64,000 nucleotides of DNA. It comes from Cellulomonas composti. Its GTDB lineage: Bacteria; Actinomycetota; Actinomycetes; Actinomycetales; Cellulomonadaceae. The stretch is taken from assembly GCF_007990245.1 (NCBI RefSeq), contig NZ_BJWG01000012.1, forward strand, positions 62,001-126,000, given 5' to 3'. Shown in pieces: positions 15,954-24,741 of this stretch. Each line of letters starts with the position of its first letter. Positions within the stretch are counted from its first letter, which is position 1. The position numbers were made by a program, and so were the translations under genes. The notes beneath the pieces are model-generated. The model saw only the letters and a list, made by a program, of their open reading frames with translations. It made no database searches and was not told the DNA's origin.

Positions 15954-17591
15954 ATGCGCGGCCGGTCTTTCACGGAGGCACAGGCGACGGCTCGGTGGCA
16001 TTCGGGCGTCAAGATTCACACAAAGACACCGGTGCGAATGGCCGCTGCCGTCGCGGCGGTCGCCGTCGTGAGCGCGCTCGGCGCGTGCAGCGCGGGCGGA
16101 GACGGCGCCGATTCGTCCGGGCTGGAGGGGATCGCGTACGACGACTACTCCTCCGAGAGCTGGCGCGACGTCCCGACGGACGAGCAGGAGGAGTACGACG
16201 ACTCGCCGGAGCAGTCGTTCCAGGACGTCACGACGAGCCCGCTGTCGACGTTCGCCTCGGACGTCGACACCGCGTCGTACAGCAACCTGCGCCGCCAGCT
16301 GAACCAAGGCGTGGCGCCGGAGGGGGTGCGCATCGAGGAGCTCGTCAACTACTTCGACTACGACTACGCGGCCCCCGAGCCGGATGCCGCGGACCCGTTC
16401 ACCGTCACCACGCAGGTCGCGGACGCGCCGTGGGCGCCCGGCCACCAGCTGGCGATGATCGGCGTGCAGGCCACCGACACCAGGGCGACCGACCGCGGCA
16501 ACAACATCGTCTTCCTCCTCGACGTGTCGGGGTCGATGGACGAGCCGAACAAGCTGCCGCTGCTCGCGGACTCGTTCGAGCTGCTGGTCGACCAGCTCGA
16601 CGAGGACGACACCGTCTCGATCGTCACCTACGCCGGCAGCGAGCAGGTGCTCGCCGACTCCGTCCGCGGCGACAGGCACGACAAGCTGGTGAAGACCCTG
16701 CGTCGCCTCGAGGCCGGCGGGTCCACCGGTGGGGCGGCCGGCCTGGAGACCGCGTACGAGCTCGCGTCGAAGAACTTCGTCGAGGGCGGCAACAACCGGG
16801 TGATCCTGGCGACCGACGGCGACTTCAACGTCGGCCCGTCCACCCCGGAGCAGCTCACGGACCTGATCGAGCAGCACGCCCGCACGGGCGTCTACATCTC
16901 GGTGCTCGGCTTCGGCATGGGGAACCTCAAGGACCACACGATGGAGGCCATCGCCGACCACGGGAACGGCAACTACGCGTACATCGACACGCTCGACGAG
17001 GCACGCAAGGTCCTCGTCGACGAGTTCGACTCGACGATGTTCGTCGTCGCCCAGGACCTCAAGGTCCAGGTCGAGCTCAACCCCGCAACCGTCGCCGAGT
17101 ACCGGCTGCTCGGCTACGACAACCGCCGGCTGGACGACGAGGACTTCGCCGACGACACCAAGGACGCCGGCGACGTCGGCGCGGGTCACGAGGTCACGGC
17201 GTTCTACGAGCTCGTGCCGGCCGACGGCGAGACGGACGGCGACGACCTCGACTACCAGAGCTCCGAGGTCGGGGACTCGAGCGACTTCCTCACCGTGCAC
17301 GTGCGCTACAAGCACCCGGGTGCCGACGAGAGCACCGAGGTCGTCTTCCGCGCCGGCGCCGACAGCTACACCACCCGCCCGACGACCGACTTCCGGTTCG
17401 CGTCCGCCGTCGTCGAGTTCGCCCTCGCGGTGACGGAGTCGGACAACGCCGAGGACGCCAGCCCGAGGCGGGCACGCGAACGCGCACAGGCGGCCCTCGG
17501 CGAGGACCCCTACGGCCTGCGGTCGGAGTTCGTCGGCCTGATCGACGAGTACCGCGAGATCGTCGATCAGGCGTTGTCGAAGGAAGGCTGA
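15954..17591 (+). CDS. vWA-domain lipoprotein (YfbK-like, DUF3520)
   Basis: A 545-residue surface lipoprotein. The signal peptide ends in lipobox LGAC (Cys45). An acidic linker follows, then a von Willebrand N-terminal region (about 97-160, FASDVDTASYSNLRRQL). Next is a vWA domain with MIDAS D190-V-S-G-S194, and a C-terminal DUF3520 domain (about 370-535). Members bind a divalent metal and probably mediate protein contacts at the envelope. ATG 15954 is preferred because the 12-G run gives ribosome-site-like sequence; ATG 16038 would give a shorter, more standard signal peptide but has no ribosome site. It is a single gene facing away from DUF6421. Confidence 0.88.
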   Translation: MRGRSFTEAQATARWHSGVKIHTKTPVRMAAAVAAVAVVSALGACSAGGDGADSSGLEGIAYDDYSSESWRDVPTDEQEEYDDSPEQSFQDVTTSPLSTFASDVDTASYSNLRRQLNQGVAPEGVRIEELVNYFDYDYAAPEPDAADPFTVTTQVADAPWAPGHQLAMIGVQATDTRATDRGNNIVFLLDVSGSMDEPNKLPLLADSFELLVDQLDEDDTVSIVTYAGSEQVLADSVRGDRHDKLVKTLRRLEAGGSTGGAAGLETAYELASKNFVEGGNNRVILATDGDFNVGPSTPEQLTDLIEQHARTGVYISVLGFGMGNLKDHTMEAIADHGNGNYAYIDTLDEARKVLVDEFDSTMFVVAQDLKVQVELNPATVAEYRLLGYDNRRLDDEDFADDTKDAGDVGAGHEVTAFYELVPADGETDGDDLDYQSSEVGDSSDFLTVHVRYKHPGADESTEVVFRAGADSYTTRPTTDFRFASAVVEFALAVTESDNAEDASPRRARERAQAALGEDPYGLRSEFVGLIDEYREIVDQALSKEG

Positions 17592-17653
17592 CGTCCCGGG
17601 CTACGTGCCAACGCTCGCTTGAGACGCCGCCGCGCACACGTCCACCGGACGCG

Positions 17654-17989
17654 CTACGCGTCGGACGGATCGACGCAGCACGACGACGACCGCGGCGCAC
17701 GCGAGCACGGCGACCACACGGCGGACCGCGGCGTGGGCGCCCGTCGCGCCAGGACGTGCCTGGCGATGTATCCGGCGCCGACGAACGCCTGCGGGCTCGT
17801 CGGTCGCCACATGCCCGCTTCGTTCTCCTGCGGGCCGTAGAAGTCGCTCACCGTGCCGTCGTCGGTCGTGCTCGGGCACGCCGGGCTGTCCGAGGTGGTG
17901 GCGAGGCTCGCGCCTGCGCCCACGACCAGGGCGATCACCACGGCCCCGCTGCGCAGCCGGACCCGCAGCGCACTGCGCTCGCTCGACAT
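17654..17989 (-). CDS. Small hypothetical membrane protein (possible frameshift)
   Basis: 111 residues, not recognised. The N-terminal segment is basic, then one membrane helix (SGAVVIALVVGAGASLATT), then a short polar region with YGPQENEAGMW and FVGAGYIARHVLARR. In this frame the tail is Ser/Cys-rich. In the neighbouring frame the same bases encode a clean second helix, VVAVLACAAVVVVL, and a basic tail ending at 17601. A one-base frameshift near 17730 is therefore possible. The ATG at 17989 lies 6 nt after TACGGT (17996-18001), fitting a leaderless start. Confidence 0.5.
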   Translation of the reverse strand: MSSERSALRVRLRSGAVVIALVVGAGASLATTSDSPACPSTTDDGTVSDFYGPQENEAGMWRPTSPQAFVGAGYIARHVLARRAPTPRSAVWSPCSRAPRSSSCCVDPSDA

Positions 17990-17995
17990 GGTCGC

Positions 17996-18001
17996 ACCGT
18001 A
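17996..18001 (-). promoter_or_regulatory. -10 box of leaderless promoter for the 17654 gene
   Basis: TACGGT on the minus strand, 6 nt from ATG 17989. It decides that start over the upstream in-frame codon at 18022. Confidence 0.45.
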
Positions 18002-18159
18002 GAGGGCAGGTCGACCGCTCATGGCCGATGTCGCCGTTCCGACACCGTTCCGTCTCTCGTTCGATGCCGCCCCGGCCCGCCCGAATGCGAGCCATGGGGC
18101 GTGTCAGTGGGTGGGGGCAGGATGGCTGCGTCCGGTTCGCCCGATTCCTGGAGCACACC

Positions 18160-18579
18160 ATGTCCATCACTCTGAACCCCTACCTCGGCTTCGTCGGCAA
18201 CGCCCGCGAGGCCCTGGAGTTCTACCGGTCCGTCTTCGGCGGCGAGCTCACCGTCTCCACGTACGGCGAGTCCCAGGCGAGCGAGGACCCCGCCCAGAAG
18301 GACCTCGTCATGCATGGTCAGCTCACCGCGCCGGGCGGCCTGACGCTCATGGCGTCGGACGGGCCTGCCGGCACCGAGCCGGTCACCGAGTCGTCGATCA
18401 CCATCTCGCTCTCGGGAGACGACGCGGCCACGCTGCGGGGCTACTGGGACGGGCTCGCCGAGGGCGCGACGATCGCCGAGCCGCTCGTGGTGGCGCCGTG
18501 GGGCGACGAGTTCGGCATGCTGACCGATCGCTTCGGCACGGCGTGGATGGTCAACATCTCGGCCGCACCCAGCGCCTGA
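18160..18579 (+). CDS. VOC-family (PhnB/glyoxalase-like) protein
   Basis: A 139-residue vicinal-oxygen-chelate protein of the PhnB-like subgroup. It begins with the typical LNPYLGFVGNAREALEFYRSVFGGEL and ends with WGDEFGMLTDRFGTAWMVNI. The fold is two betaalphabetabetabeta modules; the ligand and activity of this subgroup are usually unknown. Longer upstream starts exist, but the conserved domain begins within four residues of ATG 18160, which has TGGAG upstream. It is a single gene, with a convergent DUF2510 gene ending 13 bases away. Confidence 0.87.
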   Translation: MSITLNPYLGFVGNAREALEFYRSVFGGELTVSTYGESQASEDPAQKDLVMHGQLTAPGGLTLMASDGPAGTEPVTESSITISLSGDDAATLRGYWDGLAEGATIAEPLVVAPWGDEFGMLTDRFGTAWMVNISAAPSA

Positions 18580-18592
18580 CCGCGGCGGGCGG

Positions 18593-19234
18593 CTAGGTCG
18601 TCGCGTCCTTCACGGCCTGTATCGCAGTCAGCCAGGGCAGCACGACGAAGAGTCCGACGACGACGACGCCGGCGACCGCGACCGCCGTCCAACCGAGCGC
18701 GCCCAGCGGCGGAGCTCCCCGGTGCCGGGCGTTGCTGTAGTGCCGCAAGGCGCGCACGACGAGCACGATGGCGACGACCAACGCGACCGTCCACTCCGTA
18801 CCCGCCCGACCCACTGCGGCGTCCAGCGCCGTCACGACCCCGAGCACCGCGAGCGCGCCCCCGTACATCCACAGGGCGCGCCGACGTAGCGCGAGGGCCT
18901 CCTCGGCCCTGTGCTGCTGGTAGACCGGGTTCTCGACGACCCGGTCCGCGAGGTTCGCCGACTGCCCCAGGCGGATGGCGGGCTCGGCGCCGAACGCCGT
19001 CGGTGCCGAGCCGGTCTGCCAACCGTCGGCGCCCCAGCCCGACTGCGGCGCCGGTGACGGAGTGGGGGCGGGCGGTGCGGGCGCGGTGACCGGGGCGGGC
19101 ATCGGCGTGCCGACGAAGCCGCGGCGAGCGCCCGGGTCGGGCGTGACGTGGTCGGTCCAGTCCACGCCGTCGTGCCACCGGAGCATGCCCGGGCTCATGC
19201 CGTCGTCGTACCAGCCGGGCGCGGTCGGGTCCAT
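18593..19234 (-). CDS. DUF2510 membrane protein
   Basis: A 213-residue protein. The N-terminal DUF2510 module (about 6-30) has the pattern PGWYDDGMSPGMLRWHDGVDWT. A Pro/Ala-rich linker (about 45-75) follows, then about three membrane helices (WMYGGALAVLGVVTAL, WTVALVVAIVLVV and TAVAVAGVVVVGLFVVLPWL). DUF2510 is a short actinobacterial beta-module attached to membrane or secreted proteins, with no established function. It is transcribed alone; the upstream FCD regulator gene is on the same strand 82 bases away. Confidence 0.8.
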   Translation of the reverse strand: MDPTAPGWYDDGMSPGMLRWHDGVDWTDHVTPDPGARRGFVGTPMPAPVTAPAPPAPTPSPAPQSGWGADGWQTGSAPTAFGAEPAIRLGQSANLADRVVENPVYQQHRAEEALALRRRALWMYGGALAVLGVVTALDAAVGRAGTEWTVALVVAIVLVVRALRHYSNARHRGAPPLGALGWTAVAVAGVVVVGLFVVLPWLTAIQAVKDATT

Positions 19235-19315
19235 GGCGCTGATGATGCCCGCCCTGCCGGCACCGGTCGCGCATCCGGGCCGTGTCGCGAAGGGGCCGGG
19301 GCCCGCGCCGGCTGC

Positions 19316-20011
19316 TCAGTCGCGGGGCAGCGCCGACGACGGAAGGGACGCCTCCGGCCCGGCCTCGCCACCGAGGGATGCCGCGAGCAGCTCGCGCGCG
19401 CGCGCCAGGTGCTCGTCGAGCATCGCGGCGGCGCCGTCGGCGTCGCCCGCGCCGATGAGCTCGAGCAGTCGCGCGTGCTCGGCGACGATGATCGCCGGGC
19501 TGAGCCGCTGCCGGCCCTGCAGCTGGGCCATGCAGAGCTTCACCTCGAACGCGAGCGAGTGGTACACCGCGCTGGTGCGCGAGCTCCCGAGCGCGTCGAT
19601 GAGGCTCGTGTGGAACCGCATGTCCGGCTCGACGACGGCGTAGGACCCCGCCGCCCACAGCGCGGCGATCTCGGCGTTGGCCGTGCGGGCCGCGTCCGGG
19701 ACGAGCCGGCGCGCGGCCAGCCGGCGCAGCACCTCGGACTCGAGGTAGGTGCGGGTGCGGTAGATGTCGCGCACGTCGTCGGGCCCCAGCTCGACGACCC
19801 GAGCCGTCTTGTGGTTGGCGCGGACCAGCACGTTGTCCGAGGTCAGCCGCTCGATCGCCGCACGCGCGCTCGCTCGGGCCACGTCGTAGCGGGTCGCGAC
19901 GTCGAGCTCGGTGAGCGGTGTGCCAGGAGCGAGCTCACCGGTCACGACCAGGGTGCGCAGGTCCTCGACGACGGCGTCGACGAGGCTCGTCACCACGATC
20001 CCTCGCGCCAT
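19316..20011 (-). CDS. FadR/FCD-type GntR transcriptional regulator
   Basis: A 231-residue regulator with an N-terminal winged helix (about 1-75: PGTPLTELDVATRYDVARASARAAIERL) and a helical FCD ligand domain (about 85-215, including RTRTYLESEVLRRLAARR and the metal-site histidines in RFHTSLIDAL and EHARLLELI). FCD regulators sense organic acids such as lactate or glycolate. ATG 20011 is preceded by GGGAGGA. It is divergent from the FAD/Fe-S dehydrogenase operon, and a TTGTCGGACAA operator lies between, so it probably controls that operon and itself. Confidence 0.92.
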   Translation of the reverse strand: MARGIVVTSLVDAVVEDLRTLVVTGELAPGTPLTELDVATRYDVARASARAAIERLTSDNVLVRANHKTARVVELGPDDVRDIYRTRTYLESEVLRRLAARRLVPDAARTANAEIAALWAAGSYAVVEPDMRFHTSLIDALGSSRTSAVYHSLAFEVKLCMAQLQGRQRLSPAIIVAEHARLLELIGAGDADGAAAMLDEHLARARELLAASLGGEAGPEASLPSSALPRD

Positions 20012-20057
20012 CGCGTCCTCCCGTGCAGATGCGCCACCCTGCGCTGTCAAGAGACCA

Positions 20058-20085
20058 TTGTCATGTAGGTCTACTTGTCGGACAA
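20058..20085. promoter_or_regulatory. FCD-regulator operator
   Basis: TTGTCGGACAA (20075-20085) is a perfect palindrome that fits the FadR-subfamily consensus TNGTNNNACNA. A second, weaker half (TTGTCATGTAG, 20059-20069) lies upstream, and AGGTCTACT (20067-20075) overlaps. It is placed between the regulator and dehydrogenase genes, about 30 bases from the latter's start. Confidence 0.65.
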
Positions 20086-20114
20086 TCGCAACACGCCCCA
20101 TCCCCGGGAGTTCC

Positions 20115-22982
20115 ATGACCCCGACGGCAACGACGCCGGACACGCTCGCCGCCCTGCTGCGGGGCTGCGTCGACGAGCGTGCGCAGGTGCGCACCGACGA
20201 GCTGAGCCGACGCACCGTCGCGCACGACGCGTCGCACGTCCTGCTCGTCCCGCAGGCGGTCGTCGCCCCGCGCGACGCCGACGAGGTCGCCCGGCTGCTG
20301 CGCGAGACGGCCGCCGCCGGCGTGCCGCTCACGTTCCGGTCCGGCGGGACGAGCCTGTCGGGTCAGGCCGGCGGCGACGGCGTGCTGGTCGACGTGCGCC
20401 GCCACTTCCAGCGCGTGGAGGTGCTCGACGACGGCGCCCGCGTGCGCGTGCAGCCCGGCGTCACGGTCCGGCACGTCAACGCGCGGCTGGCCCGGTACGG
20501 CCGCAAGCTCGGACCGGATCCCGCCAGCGAGGTCGCCGCCACGATCGGCGGGGTCGTCGCCAACAACTCGTCGGGCATGGCGTGCGGCACGCGCGAGAAC
20601 ACGTACCGCACGCTGGACTCGCTGGTCGCGGTGCTGCCGTCGGGCACGGTCGTCGACACCGGCGCCGCCGACGCGGACGCACTGCTGCGCGCACGGGAGC
20701 CGGACCTGCACGCGGGCCTGCTCGCACTGCGCCGCCGCGTGCGGGACGACCCGGCGTCGGTCGCCACGATCAGCCGGCAGTTCGCGATGAAGAACACCAT
20801 GGGCTACGGCCTGAACGCGCTCGTCGACTTCGACACCGTGCCCGAGCTGCTCGCCCACCTGCTCGTCGGCAGCGAGGGCACGCTCGGGTTCGTCGCGTCC
20901 GCGACGTTCCGGACGGTCCCCTTGCGCACGCACGCCGCGACCGCGCTGCTCGTGTTCGACGACCTCGTCTCGGCCGGCCGCGCACTGCCGGAGCTGGTCG
21001 CGACGGGCGCCGCGACGCTCGAGCTCATGGACGCCACATCGCTGCGGGTCGGGCAGGGCCTGGCGGACTGCCCCGCCGCGGTCGCGGCGCTCGCCGTGGA
21101 CCGGCAGGCCGCGCTGCTCGTCGAGTACCAGGCGACGACGCCCGACGAGCTCGCGCACCTCGCCGCAGCCGCGCGCCCGACGCTCACGGGCCTGCACGCC
21201 GCGGCCCCGGCGGCGCTGACCGGCGACGCCGCCGTCCGGCGCGACCTCTGGCACCTGCGCAAGGGCCTGTACACGTCGGTCGCGGGCGCCCGCCGCAGCG
21301 GGACGACGGCCCTGCTCGAGGACGTCGTCGTCCCCGTCGAGCGGCTCGCGGACACGTGCACGTCGCTGACCGGCCTGTTCACGCGCTACGCGTACGAGGA
21401 CGCCGTGATCTTCGGGCACGCCAAGGACGGCAACCTGCACTTCATGCTCACGGACCGGTTCGAGTCCGACGAGCAGCTCGCGCGGTACGCCGGCTTCACC
21501 GAGGACCTCGTCGCTCTCGTGCTCGGCAACGGCGGCTCGCTCAAGGCCGAGCACGGCACGGGCCGGGTCATGGCGCCGTTCGTCCGGCGGCAGTACGGCG
21601 ACGAGCTGTACGACGTGATGCGTGAGGTCAAGCGCCTGTTCGACCCCCGCGGCCTGCTCAACCCGGGCGTCCTGCTGTCCGACGACCCGCACGCCCACCT
21701 GCGGCACATCAAGCTCGCGCCCCGGGTCGAGGACGAGGTCGACCGCTGCGTCGAGTGCGGCTACTGCGAGCCGGTGTGCCCGTCGCGCGACCTCACGCTC
21801 ACGCCGCGTCAGCGCATCGTCGCGCGGCGCGAGATCCGCTCCGCGGAGCTGGCCGGGGACGCCGCGACGGCGCGCCGCCTCGAGCGGGCCTACGAGTACC
21901 CGGGCGTGCACACGTGCGCGGTGGACGGCATGTGCGGCACGGCGTGCCCGGTCGGGATCGACACGGGCCTGCTCGTCAAGAAGCTGCGCCGCGAGCGCGT
22001 GGCGGCGCCGACCGCAGCCGCGTGGACCGCAGCCGCCCGGCGCTGGGGTCCGACGACGGCGGCCGCGTCGGCGGCGCTCACGGTCGCCGCCGCCGTCCCC
22101 CGCCCGCTGTCCCCCGCCGTCACGGCCGCGACGGGAGTCGGGCGGGCGCTGCTCGGCGACGACACCGTCCCCCGCTGGACACCGGACCTCCCGCGCGGTG
22201 GCGCCTCGCGACGGCGGCCGGCCCCCACCGCCGCCCCGGACGCCGTCTACCTGCCGGCCTGCGTCAACGTGATGTTCGGTCCCGACGAGGGTGCGGGCGT
22301 CCAGGTCGCCTTCGAGGACCTGTGCGCGGCGGCCGGGATCACGCTCCTGGTGCCCGAGGGGATCGAGGCGCTGTGCTGCGGTACGCCCTGGTCGTCGAAG
22401 GGGATCACCGCCGGCCACGACGCGATGCGCGACGCGGTGCTGCCTGTGGTCCGCGCGGCCACGGACGGCGGGCGCCTGCCGGTCGTGTGCGACGCCTCGT
22501 CGTGCACGGAAGGCTTCCGCAAGCTGCTGGCCGACGAGGCGCGCGTGGTCGACGTCGTCGCGTTCGTCGCCGAGCGCGTGCTGCCCGTGCTCGGCCCTGT
22601 CCGACGCCTCGACTCGCTCACGCTGCACCCCACGTGCTCGTCGACCCAGCTCGGCCTGAACCCGGCGCTGACGGCGGTCGCCGAGGCGGTCGCGGAGAAC
22701 GTCACCGTGCCGCTCGACTGGGGCTGCTGCGCGTTCGCGGGCGACCGCGGGATGCTGCACCCGGAGCTCACGGCGTCCGCGACCCGTCGCGAGGCGGCCG
22801 AGGTGACGCGCCTCGGCGCGCAGGCGCACGCGAGCTGCAACCGCACCTGCGAGCTCGGCCTGACCCGGGCCACCGGCGTCCCGTACCGCCACGTCGTCGA
22901 ACTGCTCGCCGAGCAGGCCCTCCCCCTGATCCGCACCACCGGTTCCGTCTCCAGTTCACATCCAGCAAGGGAGCAGGCATGA
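20115..22982 (+). CDS. FAD-linked 2-hydroxyacid (D-lactate-type) dehydrogenase fused to Fe-S/CCG subunit
   Basis: A 955-residue single-chain respiratory dehydrogenase. Its first half is an FAD_binding_4 plus FAD-oxidase C domain (SGGTSLSGQA, PDPASEVAATIGG, GSEGTLGF, HAKDGNLH, EHGTGRVMAPF). Its second half is a GlpC/GlcF-like module with 4Fe-4S cysteines CVECGYCEPVC from C545 and CAVDGMCGTACPVG from C601, plus two CCG domains (CCG at 754-756 and GCCAF). This layout oxidises D-lactate, D-2-hydroxyglutarate or similar and feeds electrons to quinone. The ATG has GGGAG. Its stop overlaps the hydrolase ATG (ATGA). Control is by the divergent FCD regulator. Confidence 0.88.
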   Translation: MTPTATTPDTLAALLRGCVDERAQVRTDELSRRTVAHDASHVLLVPQAVVAPRDADEVARLLRETAAAGVPLTFRSGGTSLSGQAGGDGVLVDVRRHFQRVEVLDDGARVRVQPGVTVRHVNARLARYGRKLGPDPASEVAATIGGVVANNSSGMACGTRENTYRTLDSLVAVLPSGTVVDTGAADADALLRAREPDLHAGLLALRRRVRDDPASVATISRQFAMKNTMGYGLNALVDFDTVPELLAHLLVGSEGTLGFVASATFRTVPLRTHAATALLVFDDLVSAGRALPELVATGAATLELMDATSLRVGQGLADCPAAVAALAVDRQAALLVEYQATTPDELAHLAAAARPTLTGLHAAAPAALTGDAAVRRDLWHLRKGLYTSVAGARRSGTTALLEDVVVPVERLADTCTSLTGLFTRYAYEDAVIFGHAKDGNLHFMLTDRFESDEQLARYAGFTEDLVALVLGNGGSLKAEHGTGRVMAPFVRRQYGDELYDVMREVKRLFDPRGLLNPGVLLSDDPHAHLRHIKLAPRVEDEVDRCVECGYCEPVCPSRDLTLTPRQRIVARREIRSAELAGDAATARRLERAYEYPGVHTCAVDGMCGTACPVGIDTGLLVKKLRRERVAAPTAAAWTAAARRWGPTTAAASAALTVAAAVPRPLSPAVTAATGVGRALLGDDTVPRWTPDLPRGGASRRRPAPTAAPDAVYLPACVNVMFGPDEGAGVQVAFEDLCAAAGITLLVPEGIEALCCGTPWSSKGITAGHDAMRDAVLPVVRAATDGGRLPVVCDASSCTEGFRKLLADEARVVDVVAFVAERVLPVLGPVRRLDSLTLHPTCSSTQLGLNPALTAVAEAVAENVTVPLDWGCCAFAGDRGMLHPELTASATRREAAEVTRLGAQAHASCNRTCELGLTRATGVPYRHVVELLAEQALPLIRTTGSVSSSHPAREQA

Positions 22983-23614
22983 ACCCGGACACCACGGCAC
23001 TCGTCCTCATCGAGTTCCAGAACGACTTCACCAGCGAGGGCGGCGTGCTGCACGGCGCGGTCCAGCCGGTGATGGACAGCACCGACATGCTCGCGCACGC
23101 CAGGACCGCCCTGGCGGCCACGCGCGCTGCCGGTGCCACCGTGATCCACAGCCCGATCGCGTTCCAGGCCGGCTACGGCGAGATCACCGCGCACCCCTAC
23201 GGCATCCTCAAGGGCGTCGTGGACTCCAACGCGTTCGTCAAGGGCTCGTGGGGTGCGGCGATCGTCGAGGACGTCGCGCCGGTCGACGGCGACATCGTGA
23301 TCGAGGGCAAGCGCGGCCTGGACGCGTTCGGCTCGACGAACCTCGACTTCATCCTGCGGTCCAAGGGGATCACGACCGTGGTGCTCGCGGGCTTCCTCAC
23401 GAACTGCTGCGTGGAGTCGACGATGCGCTCGGCCTACGAGAAGGGGTTCGAGGTCGTCACGCTCACCGACGCGGTCGGCGCGACCTCCGAAGCCGAGCAC
23501 GCCAACGCGATCACCTACGACTACCCGATGTTCTCCAAGCCGATGACGACCGCGGAGTACGTCGCGACGCTGCAGGGTGCGGCCGCGACGGCGGACAGCT
23601 CACGCGGCTACTGA
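22979..23614 (+). CDS. Isochorismatase-like cysteine hydrolase
   Basis: A 211-residue alpha/beta hydrolase of the isochorismatase superfamily. The catalytic triad is D16 (IEFQNDF), the Lys in IEGKRGLDAF (about 111) and Cys144 in TNCCVEST. Members hydrolyse amides (nicotinamide, ureidoacrylate, N-carbamoyl compounds) or vinyl ethers; the substrate here is unknown. The ATG overlaps the dehydrogenase stop by four bases, so both belong to one operon under the FCD regulator. This suggests an amide- or carbamoyl-bearing 2-hydroxyacid pathway, which is inference. A strong hairpin terminator follows. Confidence 0.88.
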   Translation: MNPDTTALVLIEFQNDFTSEGGVLHGAVQPVMDSTDMLAHARTALAATRAAGATVIHSPIAFQAGYGEITAHPYGILKGVVDSNAFVKGSWGAAIVEDVAPVDGDIVIEGKRGLDAFGSTNLDFILRSKGITTVVLAGFLTNCCVESTMRSAYEKGFEVVTLTDAVGATSEAEHANAITYDYPMFSKPMTTAEYVATLQGAAATADSSRGY

Positions 23615-23619
23615 CGCAC

Positions 23620-23653
23620 GGCGGGCGCGCGACCCCGGGGCCGCGCGCCCGCC
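23620..23653. terminator. Bidirectional hairpin terminator
   Basis: A perfect 12-bp stem, GGCGGGCGCGCG (23620-23631) with CGCGCGCCCGCC (23642-23653), over a 10-nt loop. It lies between the convergent hydrolase and dhaK genes. Confidence 0.75.
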
Positions 23654-23660
23654 GACGCCG

Positions 23661-24656
23661 TCAGAAGACGCGGATCGCGATCTCGGCCGGCGCCTCGAGC
23701 AGGCCCTTGATCTCGTCGTCGACCTTGACGAGCGTGAGGCTCGCGCCGGCCATGTCGAGCGAGGTGCAGTACTCGCCGACGTAGGACCGCCACACGCGGA
23801 TGCCCTTCTCCTCGAGCTTGCGGTGCGCGATCCCGTACAGGATGTAGAGCTCGCTGATCGGCGTGCCGCCCAGGCCGTTGATCATGAGCGCGACCTCGTC
23901 GCCCGACGCGTACGGCAGGTCCGGGACGACCGCGCCGAGCAGCTCGTCGACGATCTCGTCGGCGCTCGCGAGCTTGGCGCGCCGGCGGCCGGGCTCGCCG
24001 TGGATGCCGACGCCGATCTCCATCTCGTCGTCGCCGAGCTCGAACAGGGGCGAGCCCTTGGCGGGCGGCGTGCACGCGGTCAGGGCGATGCCCATGGTGC
24101 GGGTCACCGAGTTGACCTTCTCGCCCACGCGGATGACGTCGTCGAGGTCGGCGCCGGCCTCGGACGCGGCGCCCACGGCCTTCATGACGAAGAAGTTGCC
24201 CGCCACGCCGCGGCGCCCGACGGTCCACGTCGAGTCCTGGACCGCGACGTCGTCGTTGATGAACAGCGTCTTGACGAGCATGCCCTCGGCCTCGGCGAGC
24301 TCCTGGGCCATCTCGAAGGCCATCCTGTCGCCCGTGTAGTTGTTGACCAGCAGCAGGACGCCCTTCTCGGAGCGCAGCAGCTTGGCGGTCTCGAGCACGT
24401 ACTCCATGGGTGGCGCCGCGAACACGTCACCGGGACACGCGGCGTCGAGCATGCCCTTCCCGACGACCATGACGTGCGCGGGCTCGTGGCCCGAGCCGGA
24501 CCCCTGGATCACCGACACCTTGTCGTCGCGCGGCGCGTCCGCGCGGTAGATGAGGTTGTACTCTGGGACGTACTTGAGCGTGTCCGGGTTCGCGAGCGCG
24601 ATGCCGGTGAGCATCTCGGGCACGAAGCTCCTGGGGTCGTTGACGAACTTCTTCAT
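23661..24656 (-). CDS. dhaK: Dihydroxyacetone-kinase subunit DhaK
   Basis: The 331-residue ketose-binding subunit of a Dha-type kinase. Substrate is held covalently as a hemiaminal on a histidine, visible as H219 in GIHGEPG (E. coli H218); GSGSGHEPAH near residue 55 is the other conserved loop. The phosphoryl donor subunit DhaL is encoded 85 bases upstream in the operon. No DhaM (PTS donor) is in the window, so this pair may use ATP directly, as characterised tetrulose kinases do. Substrate may be dihydroxyacetone, an erythrulose or another short ketose. ATG 24656 follows GGAAGGCAGC. Confidence 0.93.
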   Translation of the reverse strand: MKKFVNDPRSFVPEMLTGIALANPDTLKYVPEYNLIYRADAPRDDKVSVIQGSGSGHEPAHVMVVGKGMLDAACPGDVFAAPPMEYVLETAKLLRSEKGVLLLVNNYTGDRMAFEMAQELAEAEGMLVKTLFINDDVAVQDSTWTVGRRGVAGNFFVMKAVGAASEAGADLDDVIRVGEKVNSVTRTMGIALTACTPPAKGSPLFELGDDEMEIGVGIHGEPGRRRAKLASADEIVDELLGAVVPDLPYASGDEVALMINGLGGTPISELYILYGIAHRKLEEKGIRVWRSYVGEYCTSLDMAGASLTLVKVDDEIKGLLEAPAEIAIRVF

Positions 24657-24741
24657 CTCAGCTGCCTTCCTGGGCCTCACGACGATGTGGGTTCCTCGGC
24701 CGCAGCCCCCGCGTGCGGCGTCCTGCCGGTGCGACGGTCGA

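Noticed and set aside
20061..22892. A 943-codon open frame opposite the dehydrogenase gene
   Set aside because: Arg/Asp-rich antisense frame typical of high-GC genes. The plus-strand frame has clear FAD and Fe-S motifs.
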